Shown piece by piece: positions 16,755 through 25,279 of a stretch of DNA of 61,417 nt. The stretch lies in assembly GCA_029259655.1 (NCBI GenBank), contig JAJDET010000085.1:1-61417 (forward strand). The letters run 5' to 3'. Under the pieces are notes generated by a model. That model was not told the origin of the DNA. It ran no database searches and saw only the letters and a program-made list of their open reading frames with translations. Made by a program: the position numbers and the translations under genes. This DNA is from Planctomycetota bacterium. Lineage in GTDB: Bacteria; Planctomycetota; UBA1135; GCA-002686595. Each line of letters begins with the position of its first letter. Position 1 is the stretch's first letter.

Positions 16755-17066
16755 ATGACTCACCAGCCGCGCATCATCAAGCGCAGCGATCCGTCCCGGA
16801 TCGAGATCGAGTGGGACGACGGGCACAAGACCGTCTATCCGACGCGAGCTCTGCGCGGGATCTGTCCTTGCGCGCAATGCGTCGACGAGCTCACCGGTGT
16901 TCGCCGCCACGACGCCGACTCGGTCCCCGAAGACCTGACGCACCGCGAGGTCGTGATGGTGGGCAACTACGCCATCTCGATCGACTTCGCGGATGGCCAC
17001 GGCACCGGGATCTACACCTTCGCGATGCTCCGCGCCAACGACCCGGCCGCGCCCACCGGTCCATGA
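16755..17066 (+). CDS. DUF971 domain protein
   Basis: This 103-residue protein is a single DUF971 (gamma-butyrobetaine hydroxylase N-terminal-like) domain. It has the usual order: IEIEWDDGHKTVYPTRALRG, a CPCAQC cysteine cluster at about 37-42, then VGNYAISIDFADGHGTGIYTF. Such stand-alone domains are linked with iron-sulfur or metal handling in other bacteria, but no reaction is established. Its stop overlaps the next gene's ATG by 4 bases. Confidence 0.88.
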   Translation: MTHQPRIIKRSDPSRIEIEWDDGHKTVYPTRALRGICPCAQCVDELTGVRRHDADSVPEDLTHREVVMVGNYAISIDFADGHGTGIYTFAMLRANDPAAPTGP

Positions 17067-17482
17067 GCACCGAGCTCGAGGAAGCGGTGGCCGCCCTCGA
17101 AGGACTGGCGTCGAAGAAGAGACCGCATCCAGCGCGCCACGACGCTCGGGCACTCTTGATCTCGCTCGGGACGCTCGCACTCGAGGGTGACTCGGCCCTG
17201 AAGGTCGTCGTCGCCCGCGTGCACGCCGCCACAGGGAAGTTCAGCGAGCGCTGGGACGCCGTGGCGCAGGAAGAGATGCAGCTCGCGTCTGCCGAGTACG
17301 TGACCTCGGTCGACGAACGCTACCTGGGCATGCCCGACTACGACTTCGATTACACGACCGCGGCACGCCAGAGGCTCGAGGCCCGCCTGGCCGCATGCAC
17401 GGCCCTGGGGCTGGAGCTCCCCGAAGGAATGCGGAAACGCATCGCGGACGCGGACTCCGTTTACGCTTCGTACGGGTCCTGA
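17063..17482 (+). CDS. Hypothetical protein coupled to the DUF971 gene
   Basis: This 139-residue soluble protein starts at an ATG overlapping the DUF971 stop (ATGA). It is mostly helical by composition, with no cysteines in pairs, no signal peptide and no membrane helix. A YLGMPDYDFDYTTAARQRLEAR segment in its second half looks ordered. No family is recognised. Tight coupling suggests it works with the DUF971 protein. Confidence 0.7.
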   Translation: MSTELEEAVAALEGLASKKRPHPARHDARALLISLGTLALEGDSALKVVVARVHAATGKFSERWDAVAQEEMQLASAEYVTSVDERYLGMPDYDFDYTTAARQRLEARLAACTALGLELPEGMRKRIADADSVYASYGS

Positions 17483-17501
17483 GGTCCGGGAGCCGGGGAC
17501 C

Positions 17502-17633
17502 CCCGCGAATCACGGATTGCGGGAGGGTTGCCAAGCGGCCGGAAGGCGCTGAAGGGGTGGTTCGCCCGCCTGGGCCGTGGGGAAACCACGCATCCACCCC
17601 GTCGGTCTCGATCCCCGGCGGGATCGGAGACCA
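17502..17633 (+). other. Structured untranslated leader before the porin gene
   Basis: The 258-base gap before the porin start holds several strong inverted repeats in tandem. CCCGCgAATC-acg-GATTGCGGG occurs near 17502-17523. GGGGTGG pairs with CCACCCC and encloses two small hairpins (GCCC-gcct-GGGC and CGTGG-ggaaa-CCACG) between about 17554 and 17600. A 12-bp stem (GGTCTC-GATCCC with GGGATC-g-GAGACC) follows at about 17603-17632. Taken together this looks like a folded RNA leader, which may control the porin. It does not match a riboswitch class I can recognise. A tRNA-like D-arm at about 17521-17546 has no matching anticodon arm. Confidence 0.45.
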
Positions 17634-17740
17634 GAGCCAGGCTCGTCCTGGACTTTGAAAAGGGCCTCCCGTCCCGGCATGCTCTCGGGCGTGGATCCCC
17701 ATCTCGCTACATGAAACCTCTCACTTCCGGAGTGCATGGA

Positions 17741-18982
17741 ATGAAGACCCTCGTGACACCCGTTCTGGCGATCGTGGTGATGGGATCGCCCGGCTACGCG
17801 GCCGATCCCGAGCCGCTGCCGGAGAGCGAATGGTCCAGGCTCGACCGTGAGATCGGCGAGCTGGCGAGCACGCTGAACCGCGCTGGCTCGGAGACGAACG
17901 TCGGCGGACTCGTGCGTGCCTACTACATCACCTCGTCCGACAAGGCATTCGAGCTCGACCCGGCCGGCAACGACTTCCAGGTGAACTCGGGCAACGACAT
18001 CGGAGGATTCCACCTGGGCGACGCGGACGTCTTCGCCGAGGGATCCATCGACGACCGCTACGACTGGCGAATCAGCTTCGACATCGACGACGGCAACGCG
18101 GACCTCGAGGACGCCTACGGGCGCGTGAGCTGCGGCGAAGGCATCCACGTACTCGTGGGGAGCTTCAAGACGCCGATCCTCCAGAGCAACCGCGTGGCGC
18201 CCGAGAACCAGCTCATGCTCCACCGCACGTTCATCGGACAGATCTTCGACACGTGGGACAACGGTGCGATGGCGACGGGCTCGTGGGGCGATTTCCAGGG
18301 CTCCCTCTCCGCCCAGAACGGTTTCGACTCGGCGGCCGAAGACCTGCTGGTCGCCGGACGCGCCGAGTACAACATCAACGGCGGGACCGGACAGGTCATG
18401 GGCGCCTGGGGCGCCGACTCCGACCTGGCCGCCACCGTGGGCGGGATGTGGCTGAAGGACGAGTCCGATGCGGCAGAAGGCGACGCCTTCGGCGCCGACG
18501 TCACGGTGACGTCGGGGATCTTCTCCTATCACGGCGAGATCGTGCACATCGACGGTCCCTTGCTCGCCAACTCGACCACGGGTCAGAGCAACCTGGCCGG
18601 CGGATTCGGCGGTGGCGGCAGCTACTTCGGGATGGTCCACATCCCGATCAATTACGCCGAGAGCATCGGGGGCGGTAACTTCCGCGTCGACAACTCTCTC
18701 CTGTGGAACAGCACGGTCTCCGTGCTCCTCGAGGCCTACGACCTCGAGGTCGGCTTCCGCATCGAGCTGTACGACGATCCGGGCAACACGCGCTCGGCCA
18801 CGCTCGGAGCCAACTGGTACCGCAACGGACGCAACGCCATGTGGCAGGGCGGCATCACGCAGCTCAGCAGTAACGACGTGCAGGCCGCCCCGTCGGCGGT
18901 CAACGGCGTTGCCGAGGGCCTCGACGACGCCACGATCCTCTACTTCGGCCTCAGCGTCGGAACGTCGACCAAGAACATCTGA
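17741..18982 (+). CDS. OprO/OprP-type outer-membrane porin
   Basis: This 413-residue protein is predicted to be an outer-membrane beta-barrel. The start at 17741 is chosen because a GGAG site lies 8 bases upstream and it gives a clean signal peptide (MKTLVTPVLAIVVMGSPGYA, cleaved after GYA). A short helical segment (about 24-45) precedes the barrel. Alternating strands, with motifs such as EGSIDDRYDWRISFDIDDG and LEDAYGRVSCGEGIHVLVGSFKTP, match phosphate-selective porins. The GSFKTPILQSNR region is typical of that family. It ends in a stable terminator and has a long structured leader. Substrate is not predictable. Confidence 0.82.
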   Translation: MKTLVTPVLAIVVMGSPGYAADPEPLPESEWSRLDREIGELASTLNRAGSETNVGGLVRAYYITSSDKAFELDPAGNDFQVNSGNDIGGFHLGDADVFAEGSIDDRYDWRISFDIDDGNADLEDAYGRVSCGEGIHVLVGSFKTPILQSNRVAPENQLMLHRTFIGQIFDTWDNGAMATGSWGDFQGSLSAQNGFDSAAEDLLVAGRAEYNINGGTGQVMGAWGADSDLAATVGGMWLKDESDAAEGDAFGADVTVTSGIFSYHGEIVHIDGPLLANSTTGQSNLAGGFGGGGSYFGMVHIPINYAESIGGGNFRVDNSLLWNSTVSVLLEAYDLEVGFRIELYDDPGNTRSATLGANWYRNGRNAMWQGGITQLSSNDVQAAPSAVNGVAEGLDDATILYFGLSVGTSTKNI

Positions 18983-19006
18983 GGCTCACGCTCGGGTTCG
19001 ATTCAA

Positions 19007-19048
19007 GCGGCCCCGCTGCCCGATCGGCAGCGGGGCCGCTCTCGTTTT
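19007..19048 (+). terminator. Rho-independent terminator after the porin gene
   Basis: A perfect 14-bp GC-rich stem (GCGGCCCCGCTGCC with GGCAGCGGGGCCGC), a 5-base loop and a TTTT tract shortly after. It lies 25 bases downstream of the porin stop. Confidence 0.88.
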
Positions 19049-19093
19049 CGGCCCTGGGAAGGCCTACCTTGGTCGCCACGATCGAGGAGAGCG

Positions 19094-21148
19094 ATGGCCG
19101 AGCACCAGAATCGACTGATCCACGAGACGAGCCCCTACCTCCTCCAGCACGCCGGGAACCCGGTCGACTGGTACCCCTGGGGACCGGAAGCGCTCGAGCG
19201 CTCGCGCCGCGAGAACAAGCCGATCTTCCTCTCGGTCGGGTACTCCGCCTGCCACTGGTGCCACGTGATGGAGCGCGAGTCGTTCGAGGACGACGGGATC
19301 GCCGCGTTGATGAACGAGTGGTTCGTCAACATCAAGGTGGATCGCGAGGAGCGTCCGGACGTCGACGACATCTACATGAAGGCGGTGCATGCGCTGACGG
19401 GCGCTGGTGGATGGCCGATGAGCGTCTTCCTCACGCCCGAGCTCGAGCCGTTCTTCGGAGGGACCTACTTCCCGCCCGATGGACGCTACGGACGGCCGGG
19501 CTTCAAGGACGTCCTCCGGGCACTGCACGAGAGCTGGCAGAGCTCGCCGGAGAAGCTCCTGGAACAGGGTGCCCGGCTCACGAAGATGATCATGGACGAG
19601 GCCACGGCGAGCACGGTCGGCGATCTCGATCCGGACGTGCTCGACCGGGCGTTCGTGGAGCTGCACAAGAACTTCGATCGGACCTGGGGCGGGTTCGGCC
19701 ACTCGCCCAAGTTCCCCCACGCCATCGACCTGCGCCTGTGCCTGCGAACGTGGAAGCGCACCGGCGACCCGACCGCGCTCGAGATCGTCACGACGACCCT
19801 GGACCGGATGTCCGAAGGCGGCATCTACGACCAGCTCGGCGGCGGTTTCCATCGCTACAGCACGGATGAGATGTGGCTCGTCCCCCACTTCGAGAAGATG
19901 CTGTACGACAACGCGCTCCTCGTCCCCGCCTACCTCGAGGCCAGCCTCGTGACGGGCCGCGACCGCTACGTGCGGATCGCCCGCGAGTGCTGCGATTGGA
20001 TGCTGACCGAGATGAGGACGCCCGAGGGCGGCTTCGCGAGCGCGCAGGACGCCGACACGGAGGGCGAGGAGGGACGCTTCTTCACCTGGACTCCCGGAGA
20101 GCTCGACGAGGCCCTCGGCAACGAGCTCGGGCGATGGACCGCAGAGTGGTTCGGAGTGACACCCGAGGGCAACTTCGAGGACGGTCGCAGCGCCCTCTGG
20201 CGGCACGACGAAGCGGCCGACGTCGCCGCGCGACTCTCGATCGACACCAGCGAGCTCATCGAGGCGATGCGGGGTGCCCGCGAGGAGCTCCTCCGCGTCC
20301 GAGGAGAACGCGTGCGTCCTTCGACGGACGACAAGATCCTCGTCTCGTGGAACGGCCTGGCCATCTCGGCACTGGCGCAGGCCTACCAGGTGCTGGGTAC
20401 GGCCCGCTATCTCGACGCCGCACGCACGGCAGCGAGCTACGTGCTCGAGGAGATGCGCCAGGAGGACGGCCGACTCTTCTCCACCGCTCGCGGCGGAACG
20501 GCTCACGTGAACGCCTATCTGGCGGACTACGCCTACCTGATCGCGGGCCTCATCGACCTCTACGAGTCCGACTTCGACGAGCGCTGGGTGCGCGCGGCGA
20601 TCGAGCTCGAGTCCGTTCTCGAGGAGCGCTTCTTCGACCGCGAGAAGGGCGGCTACTTCACGACGGGAACCGATCACGAGTCGCTGATCGCTCGCCTGAA
20701 AGAGCCCCAGGACGGGGCGCTTCCCTCGGGGAACGGAGTCCAGGTCTCGAACCTGATCCGGCTCGCGGAACTGACGGGCGAGTCGCGCCTCGCCTCGCTG
20801 GCCGAGGCCTGCATCAGGTCGGTGGGCGGTCTCGTGAACCGCTACGCGTCCGCCTTCACGCAGTACCTCCTCTCGGTGGACCACCTGGCCGTCGGCGGAC
20901 GGGAGATCGTCATCGCCGGCGAGCCCGACGACCCCGGCGTGCGAACGATGCTGGAGCGCGTGCGGAAGACCTACCTCCCCCAGCGAGTCGTCGCCCTGGC
21001 GCACGGGGGCGCGGACCCGGACCTGCTCCCGCTCATCGAGAACCGTGGAGCCGGGGCGAGCGGTCCCCAGGCATTCGTCTGCCGGAACTACACCTGCGAA
21101 TTGCCCGTAGGTACTCCCGAGGCACTCGCCGAGCAGCTCGAAGCGTAG
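19094..21148 (+). CDS. DUF255 thioredoxin-fold protein (YyaL/SPATA20 family)
   Basis: This 684-residue protein is the normal length for the YyaL/spermatogenesis-associated-20 family. The N-terminal DUF255 thioredoxin-like domain (1-165) has [21 protein letters not shown] and the CHWCHVM motif near residue 53. The rest is an alpha/alpha barrel of the six-hairpin glycosidase type, with [20 protein letters not shown] and [17 protein letters not shown]. The biochemical role of the family is not settled; thioredoxin-like and sugar-isomerase roles have been suggested. A GAGGAGA ribosome site precedes the ATG. The stop codon lies in the left arm of an inverted-repeat element. Confidence 0.92.
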   Translation: MAEHQNRLIHETSPYLLQHAGNPVDWYPWGPEALERSRRENKPIFLSVGYSACHWCHVMERESFEDDGIAALMNEWFVNIKVDREERPDVDDIYMKAVHALTGAGGWPMSVFLTPELEPFFGGTYFPPDGRYGRPGFKDVLRALHESWQSSPEKLLEQGARLTKMIMDEATASTVGDLDPDVLDRAFVELHKNFDRTWGGFGHSPKFPHAIDLRLCLRTWKRTGDPTALEIVTTTLDRMSEGGIYDQLGGGFHRYSTDEMWLVPHFEKMLYDNALLVPAYLEASLVTGRDRYVRIARECCDWMLTEMRTPEGGFASAQDADTEGEEGRFFTWTPGELDEALGNELGRWTAEWFGVTPEGNFEDGRSALWRHDEAADVAARLSIDTSELIEAMRGAREELLRVRGERVRPSTDDKILVSWNGLAISALAQAYQVLGTARYLDAARTAASYVLEEMRQEDGRLFSTARGGTAHVNAYLADYAYLIAGLIDLYESDFDERWVRAAIELESVLEERFFDREKGGYFTTGTDHESLIARLKEPQDGALPSGNGVQVSNLIRLAELTGESRLASLAEACIRSVGGLVNRYASAFTQYLLSVDHLAVGGREIVIAGEPDDPGVRTMLERVRKTYLPQRVVALAHGGADPDLLPLIENRGAGASGPQAFVCRNYTCELPVGTPEALAEQLEA

Positions 21149-21310
21149 GAGTCCGTTGAAGAAGTGCTTCGGATGCCAGGATGGTGGCATCCGCTTCGTC
21201 GTGGTGCCTGGAACCGCAGGCGAAGCCGTAGCTTCGGCGAGGATTTCAGGTGCCGCGACGGAGTGGAGGACGCCGTTCTGGCGCCGGATGACTTGTTCAA
21301 CGGGCTCCTA
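21146..21310. repeat. 165-bp inverted-repeat element
   Basis: The two 20-base ends are inverted copies with 18 of 20 positions matching: TAGGAGTCCGTTGAAGAAGT at 21146-21165, and the reverse complement of 21291-21310. Inside is a GGATGCCA...TGGCATCC hairpin. It lies exactly between the ends of two convergent genes and supplies the stop codon of the left one. No protein is encoded. It could be a miniature mobile element or a REP-like transcript-end structure. No second copy occurs in the window. Confidence 0.55.
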
Positions 21311-21314
21311 GGCG

Positions 21315-21806
21315 TCAGTGCTCCGGATCCGGAGCATCCGCGGTCCCTCCTTCGCGCATCGCCTTCCCCATCACGGCCTTCGTGCCGTACTTCAACCGCT
21401 CGTCGATCTCGCGGTCGAAGGCAGGGTGACGGGGAGACTCTCCGAAGCCGCGGTGCTCGCTCTCGCAGGAGTAGCACTGGACGACATCTCCCGCGAGCCG
21501 GTACAGCAGGAAGTCGAGCAGCGCCGCGGCGGCCAGGCTGGCGTAGTACGTGATCGGGGCGAAGAGAGCGGCCAGGACCACGATCGCGATTCCGATCGCG
21601 CGCGGGAAGTCCTTCCTCGTGTACAGCTCGGGGTGGCCGCAGGCTACACAGGCGCGAAGCCCGCCATCGCCCGTCACCGCCTCGCCGTGGAGCGCGAGCT
21701 CGTTCGCGATGCGCTCGACGAGCTGCACAGGGCTCGAGGCCCTCTCACCCGAGGACTCGAGCCGTTCGGCCAGCTCGGCTCCGAAGCGAACCTCGACAGG
21801 ATTCAA
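21315..21806 (-). CDS. Zinc-ribbon protein with a membrane hairpin between its two Cys pairs
   Basis: This is a 163-residue protein. The only start that fits is a TTG at 21806, which overlaps the upstream stop by 4 bases (TTGA). The N-terminal third is soluble and helical. A first Cys pair, CVACGHPELYTRKDFPR, is followed by two hydrophobic segments (IGIAIVVLAALFAPITYY and a second around LAAAALLDFLLYRLAG), and then by the second pair, QCYSCESEHRG. The hairpin would bring both pairs to the same membrane face to form one zinc ribbon. The 18-base palindrome TGCTCCGGATCCGGAGCA falls at its 3' end. Function is unknown; the gene upstream encodes a polytopic membrane protein. Confidence 0.72.
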   Translation of the reverse strand: MNPVEVRFGAELAERLESSGERASSPVQLVERIANELALHGEAVTGDGGLRACVACGHPELYTRKDFPRAIGIAIVVLAALFAPITYYASLAAAALLDFLLYRLAGDVVQCYSCESEHRGFGESPRHPAFDREIDERLKYGTKAVMGKAMREGGTADAPDPEH

Positions 21807-22585
21807 AGCGGGATTCCGTAGGAGCTCTGCAGCGAGATGGAGACGGCCGTCCCGATCAGGACGAGAACGGTGGAGGCGTAGAGGATCCCGGTCGCGGATC
21901 GCGTGTTCTCGAACCTGAGCGAGCTGGCCGTCATCCAGGCGAACAGCAGGGGCAGGAGCAGCCCGACCGCGACGCGCGTTCCCAGGTGGAACAGCCCCCA
22001 GGGACCGAGCAGGGGACGATCGAACGCCTCGATCCGGTCGAAGAACACGAGGCAGGAGACGCCGATCAGCGCGAGCGACGCGAGCATGCTGATCGCGGTG
22101 ACACGGTTGAGTCGGCGGAGGTGACGCACCTCCAGGTTCGGAACCGTGAGATACCAGTGGCCGAGGACCATCGAGAGCGCGACCGTCCCGGCGACGCTCC
22201 CGGTCGCGAGGGCCGAGAGGGTGGCGAGCGCGAGCCCGGCACCGTCCGCCACCTCGGTTCGCTGGAGGGCCACGGCGAGCGCGACGATGGAACCGAGAAG
22301 TGCAAGGGCGAGGCCGGTCCCCCAGCGGGCCCCACGCACCGGCCCCGAGTACACGGGGTAGGCGGCAACTGCCAGGGCGGCCCCTAGAACCCCCAGGTCG
22401 CTCCACGGCACGTCACCGAGAACGGGGGGTACGATCGCGGCAGCGAGGAGCGGGAGCATGGCCACCGTCCCCATGATCCGGTAGAAGAGCACGCCCACGG
22501 GCGCCCTCGGCACGAATGCGAGTGCCAGGAGCACGCCGAAGCCGAGTTCCAGGCAAAACTGCGTCCCGAGAGAACTCCACTCCAT
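21803..22585 (-). CDS. Polytopic membrane protein of unknown function
   Basis: This 260-residue protein has about eight hydrophobic segments, for example around LGFGVLLALAFV, MLPLLAAAIVPPVLG, TGLALALLGSIVALAVAL and VAVGLLLPLLFAWMT. Loops carry few charged motifs apart from NLEVRHLRRLNRVTAIS. No transporter or enzyme signature is recognised. It is translationally coupled to the zinc-ribbon gene that follows, so the two probably act together in the membrane. A TAGAAT box 6 bases before the ATG suggests a leaderless transcript. Confidence 0.75.
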   Translation of the reverse strand: MEWSSLGTQFCLELGFGVLLALAFVPRAPVGVLFYRIMGTVAMLPLLAAAIVPPVLGDVPWSDLGVLGAALAVAAYPVYSGPVRGARWGTGLALALLGSIVALAVALQRTEVADGAGLALATLSALATGSVAGTVALSMVLGHWYLTVPNLEVRHLRRLNRVTAISMLASLALIGVSCLVFFDRIEAFDRPLLGPWGLFHLGTRVAVGLLLPLLFAWMTASSLRFENTRSATGILYASTVLVLIGTAVSISLQSSYGIPL

Positions 22586-22591
22586 TCCGCC

Positions 22592-22597
22592 ATTCTA
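22592..22597 (-). promoter_or_regulatory. Putative -10 box (TAGAAT), leaderless arrangement
   Basis: The reverse strand reads TAGAAT only 6 bases before the ATG at 22585. Transcription would then start at or next to the start codon. No convincing -35 box is visible. Confidence 0.4.
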
Positions 22598-22634
22598 AGC
22601 AGTCGTCGCCCGCGAGGCTCGACGAGCTCTCCCC

Positions 22635-23327
22635 ATGTCACAGCTCAAGGTGATGGTTACAGGCGCCAGCCGAGGAATCGGACGCGCCATCGCCCTGCGA
22701 TTCGCCCGCGAGGGCGCGCAGGTCGTGATCGCTGCGCGGACGGCGTCCGCCCTGGACGAACTGGCGAAGGAGATCGACGCCGCGGGGGGAGACGGCGTTC
22801 CGTGTCAGATGAACGTCGCCGACCTCGGGAACGTCGAGGCGGGGCTCTACCGGGCCCTCGAGGCGACGGACGGCGTCCTCGACGTGCTCGTGAACAACGC
22901 CGGCGTCTTCGCCATCAAGCCGATCGAAGAGATGCGCGCCGGTGACTTCACGCGAATCATCGACGTCAACCTCAACGGCCCGTTCTTCTGCACGCTGGAG
23001 GCCATCAGCGGCCTGCTCGCGAGTGAACGCGGTCACGTCTTCAACATCAGCTCGGTCGCGGGCAAGCAGGGCTTCGAGGGTTCGACGGCCTACTGCGCGA
23101 GCAAGTACGGCCTGCGCGGATTCGGCGACGCCCTCCGCCTGGAGCTCGCCGACAAGGGCGTTCGAGTGACGACGGTGTATCCGAAGGCCACGGACACGTC
23201 GATCTTCGACGACGTGCCTGGAGACTGGGATCGCTCGACGATGGACAAGCCCGAGGACATCGCGGAGATCGTCTGGCAGACGTACAACGCGCCCGCGGGC
23301 GCGGACGTCGACGACGTGGACGTCTGA
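22635..23327 (+). CDS. Short-chain dehydrogenase/reductase
   Basis: This 230-residue NAD(P)-dependent oxidoreductase has the classical SDR landmarks. They are the nucleotide site TGASRGIG at 9-16, LVNNAGV near 90, the catalytic Ser in NISSVAGKQG near 140, and YCASK with the catalytic Tyr and Lys near 153-157. The ARTASALDEL stretch after beta-2 suggests preference for NADPH. The substrate cannot be read from sequence. It faces away from the membrane-protein gene and converges on folE. Confidence 0.93.
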   Translation: MSQLKVMVTGASRGIGRAIALRFAREGAQVVIAARTASALDELAKEIDAAGGDGVPCQMNVADLGNVEAGLYRALEATDGVLDVLVNNAGVFAIKPIEEMRAGDFTRIIDVNLNGPFFCTLEAISGLLASERGHVFNISSVAGKQGFEGSTAYCASKYGLRGFGDALRLELADKGVRVTTVYPKATDTSIFDDVPGDWDRSTMDKPEDIAEIVWQTYNAPAGADVDDVDV

Positions 23328-23343
23328 GCTCGAACGGGAGCGC

Positions 23344-23964
23344 TCAGGCGTTGGGCACGAGGCCCAGGAACTCGCTCCGCGTGCGCGCGTCGTCCCTGAA
23401 GCAGCCGAGCAGGCAGGACGTCATTGCCGAGCTGTTCTGCTTCTGGACACCACGCATCATCATGCACAGGTGGTGGGCGTACGCGATGACGCCGACGCCC
23501 TTGGGCGCGAGCACTTCCTGGATCGCGCCGGCAATGTCGGCCGTCATGCGCTCCTGCACCTGGAGCCGGCGCGCGAAGACGTCGACGATGCGGGGGATCT
23601 TCGAGAGCCCGATGATCTTCCCGTCGGGGATGTATCCCACGTGCACGCGACCGTAGAAGGGCAGCAGGTGGTGCTCGCACAGGCTGTAGAACTCGATGTC
23701 GCGAACGATCACCATCTCCGAGCAGTCCTCGTGGAACACACCGTGCCCGACGACCTCCTCGACTGTCTGCTCGTAGCCCTGCGTGAGCTCGCTGAGACTG
23801 CGCGCCACGCGATCCGGCGTGCGCGCCAACCCCTCGCGAGAGGGGTCCTCACCGATCTGGATCAGGAGCTCGCGGATGAGATCCGCGCCGCCGCCGGACC
23901 CGGACCGAAGTAGTCCACGAAGTTGTTCTGGCTCTCGTACAAGCGAATCCGGTGTAGTCGGCAT
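23344..23964 (-). CDS. folE: GTP cyclohydrolase I
   Basis: FolE converts GTP to 7,8-dihydroneopterin triphosphate, the first step to folate and to queuosine. The 206-residue protein has the zinc and active-site motifs [20 protein letters not shown] (near 88-107) and [18 protein letters not shown], with [17 protein letters not shown] between. The only in-frame ATG/GTG/TTG that keeps the conserved [20 protein letters not shown] region is the ATG at 23964. That places the first 34 codons inside the 3' end of queD in another frame. Co-transcription with queD joins two enzymes that act in series. Confidence 0.96.
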   Translation of the reverse strand: MPTTPDSLVREPEQLRGLLRSGSGGGADLIRELLIQIGEDPSREGLARTPDRVARSLSELTQGYEQTVEEVVGHGVFHEDCSEMVIVRDIEFYSLCEHHLLPFYGRVHVGYIPDGKIIGLSKIPRIVDVFARRLQVQERMTADIAGAIQEVLAPKGVGVIAYAHHLCMMMRGVQKQNSSAMTSCLLGCFRDDARTRSEFLGLVPNA

Positions 23965-24335
23965 CCTTCGAAGGTCTCGATATCGGGTTGAAGGCGCTCC
24001 CAGAAAGCCACCGCGAGGTTCTCCGCGGTGGCGACCCTGCCTTGCAGGAAGGGCACGTCCTCCGAGAGGTTCTTGTGGTCGACCTCGAGGACGACCTTCT
24101 CCTGCACGAGGGACGTGAGATCCGAGAGATTCATGACCATCCCCGTCTGGCGGTCCACGGCCCCGCGAACGACGACCTCGAGCGCATAGTTGTGGCCGTG
24201 CGTGTTGTTGCAAGGACCGAAGATGCGCCGGTTCTCCTCGTCCGTCAGGGCATCGCTGTGGAGGCGGTGAGCGGAGCTGAACTCCTCCCTCCGCACGATC
24301 TCGACGACGGGGGTTGTCTCGGGGTCGGGTGTCAT
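23862..24335 (-). CDS. queD: 6-pyruvoyl-tetrahydropterin synthase / 6-carboxytetrahydropterin synthase (QueD family)
   Basis: This 157-residue protein converts dihydroneopterin triphosphate, the FolE product, to a pyruvoyl- or carboxy-tetrahydropterin. The zinc ligands are visible as His in FSSAHRLHS and the pair in [12 protein letters not shown]. The catalytic Cys lies in [10 protein letters not shown] and the later Asp/His in [12 protein letters not shown]. QueD family members usually end near LYESxxNxxxY. Here that conserved end ([14 protein letters not shown]) and a 15-residue tail overlap folE by 103 bases in a different frame. Role in queuosine is more likely than in tetrahydrobiopterin, but both are possible. 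Confidence 0.92.
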   Translation of the reverse strand: MTPDPETTPVVEIVRREEFSSAHRLHSDALTDEENRRIFGPCNNTHGHNYALEVVVRGAVDRQTGMVMNLSDLTSLVQEKVVLEVDHKNLSEDVPFLQGRVATAENLAVAFWERLQPDIETFEGCRLHRIRLYESQNNFVDYFGPGPAAARISSASS

Positions 24336-24509
24336 GGGGGCTCGTTCGGCAACCTGCGCAGCGGCATCGCTCCTGGGCCCGAGACGTCTGAGTCTCCACC
24401 CTGAATCCGCCGCAATCGTGGCTCGGAGACGCTCATGGGGCTGAGCAGCCCGGTATCCTACACGATGGTGGCCCAGCCCTCGGGCAGAGGGCGAATGGGG
24501 CCGGGGACC

Positions 24510-24725
24510 ATGACCATCAAGCGCGTTTGGATCGAGGAAGGGTGCATCTCGTGCAACTTGTGCGAGGACCTCTGTCCCGAGGTCTTCGAGGTGCCGGCCG
24601 GCAGCGAGTGCCGGACGACGAAGCACTACAAGAAGCACCTCAACGGGGACGCGGAGATGATCGAGAAGATCCAGGAAGCCGCAGAGTCCTGCCCCGTCGA
24701 GGTGATCCAGGTCGAGGAGGAGTAG
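24510..24725 (+). CDS. Small ferredoxin
   Basis: This is a 71-residue electron carrier. The Cys motif CISCNLCEDLCPEVFEV (CxxCxxCxxxCP) and a later SCPVEVI match single-cluster [4Fe-4S] ferredoxins, with one Cys (in DLCP) beyond the four needed for a standard cluster. The central KHYKKHLNGDAEMIEKIQ is the usual linker helix. The start at 24510 (MTIKRVW) gives a normal length; an ATG at 24435 would add 25 residues that do not look ferredoxin-like. It is divergent from queD. Redox partners are not identifiable. Confidence 0.9.
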   Translation: MTIKRVWIEEGCISCNLCEDLCPEVFEVPAGSECRTTKHYKKHLNGDAEMIEKIQEAAESCPVEVIQVEEE

Positions 24726-24866
24726 GCGCTCGCGCGCGTGCCCGAGCGCGAGGCGACCGGAAGACGCGGCCGGTGAATTCGCAGCGGATCGGAGCGTACG
24801 GTCGCGCCGAGTTCGCCCCTCCCCAGGGGTGGATTTGCCGTCCATGACGGCCCAAAAGGAACCACC

Positions 24867-25205
24867 ATGCGAGCCACTATCCCCCCGGACCAAGCCCACC
24901 GCCTGCTCCCCCTGCTCCGTTCGATCGGAGAGGAGATCCTCGAACGAGCCGCCCGACTCGAGCGACTCGAGAAGATGGTCTCGGCCCTTTCGATCTCCCC
25001 TCGCGCCCACGCGACCGAGCTCTCGCTGCTGCATGCCGACCTCGCCGAAGAAAAGCGCGAGCTCCGATACGCCGAGCGTGAGCTCGAGAACCTCGACTGC
25101 AGGATCGACGACATCTCCCCTCTGACGTTCCTGGTCCTGACCGAGGCGGACAGGGGATACACCTGGCGCCTCGGGGATACCGAGCTCACCGAGAGCCTCC
25201 CCTAG
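24867..25205 (+). CDS. DUF2203-like small protein
   Basis: This is a 112-residue soluble protein, largely alpha-helical and probably coiled coil in the middle (about 20-80, with heptad-like Leu/Glu spacing). The plan fits DUF2203: an N-terminal LLPLLRSIGEEI helix, a long helix pair, DCRIDDISPLTF near 79-90 and a final GYTWRLGDTELTESLP. The match is by eye. No function is known for that family. A strong hairpin follows its stop. Confidence 0.65.
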   Translation: MRATIPPDQAHRLLPLLRSIGEEILERAARLERLEKMVSALSISPRAHATELSLLHADLAEEKRELRYAERELENLDCRIDDISPLTFLVLTEADRGYTWRLGDTELTESLP

Positions 25206-25222
25206 CGACACGGCCCGGTACA

Positions 25223-25258
25223 CGCCCCCGGCCGCGCATCGAAGCGCGACCGGGGGCG
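25223..25258 (+). terminator. Hairpin terminator after the DUF2203-like gene
   Basis: A 15-bp stem (CGCCCCCGGCCGCGC with GCGCGACCGGGGGCG, one mismatch) and 6-base loop lies 18 bases after the stop. Only two T residues follow at once, so intrinsic termination would be imperfect; the stem itself is very stable. Confidence 0.6.
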
Positions 25259-25264
25259 CTTCAC

Positions 25265-25270
25265 TAGAAT
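25265..25270 (+). promoter_or_regulatory. Putative -10 box (TAGAAT) for the S41-tsaD-larB-carA operon
   Basis: TAGAAT lies 9 bases before the ATG at 25280, directly after the upstream terminator stem. The transcript would begin within a few bases of the start codon, as at 22592 and 54255. Confidence 0.4.
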
Positions 25271-25279
25271 CCGGGCGCG

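Noticed and set aside
17521..17610. Possible tRNA-Ser/Leu-like gene (GGGAGGGTTGCCAAGCGG start)
   Set aside because: The D-arm looks right but no 5-bp anticodon stem with a 7-base loop and no TTCGA T-loop follow. It is better explained as part of a structured leader.
21319..21336. 18-base perfect palindrome TGCTCCGGATCCGGAGCA
   Set aside because: It lies in the last codons of the zinc-ribbon gene and lacks a T-run, so I do not call it a terminator or an operator on this evidence alone.
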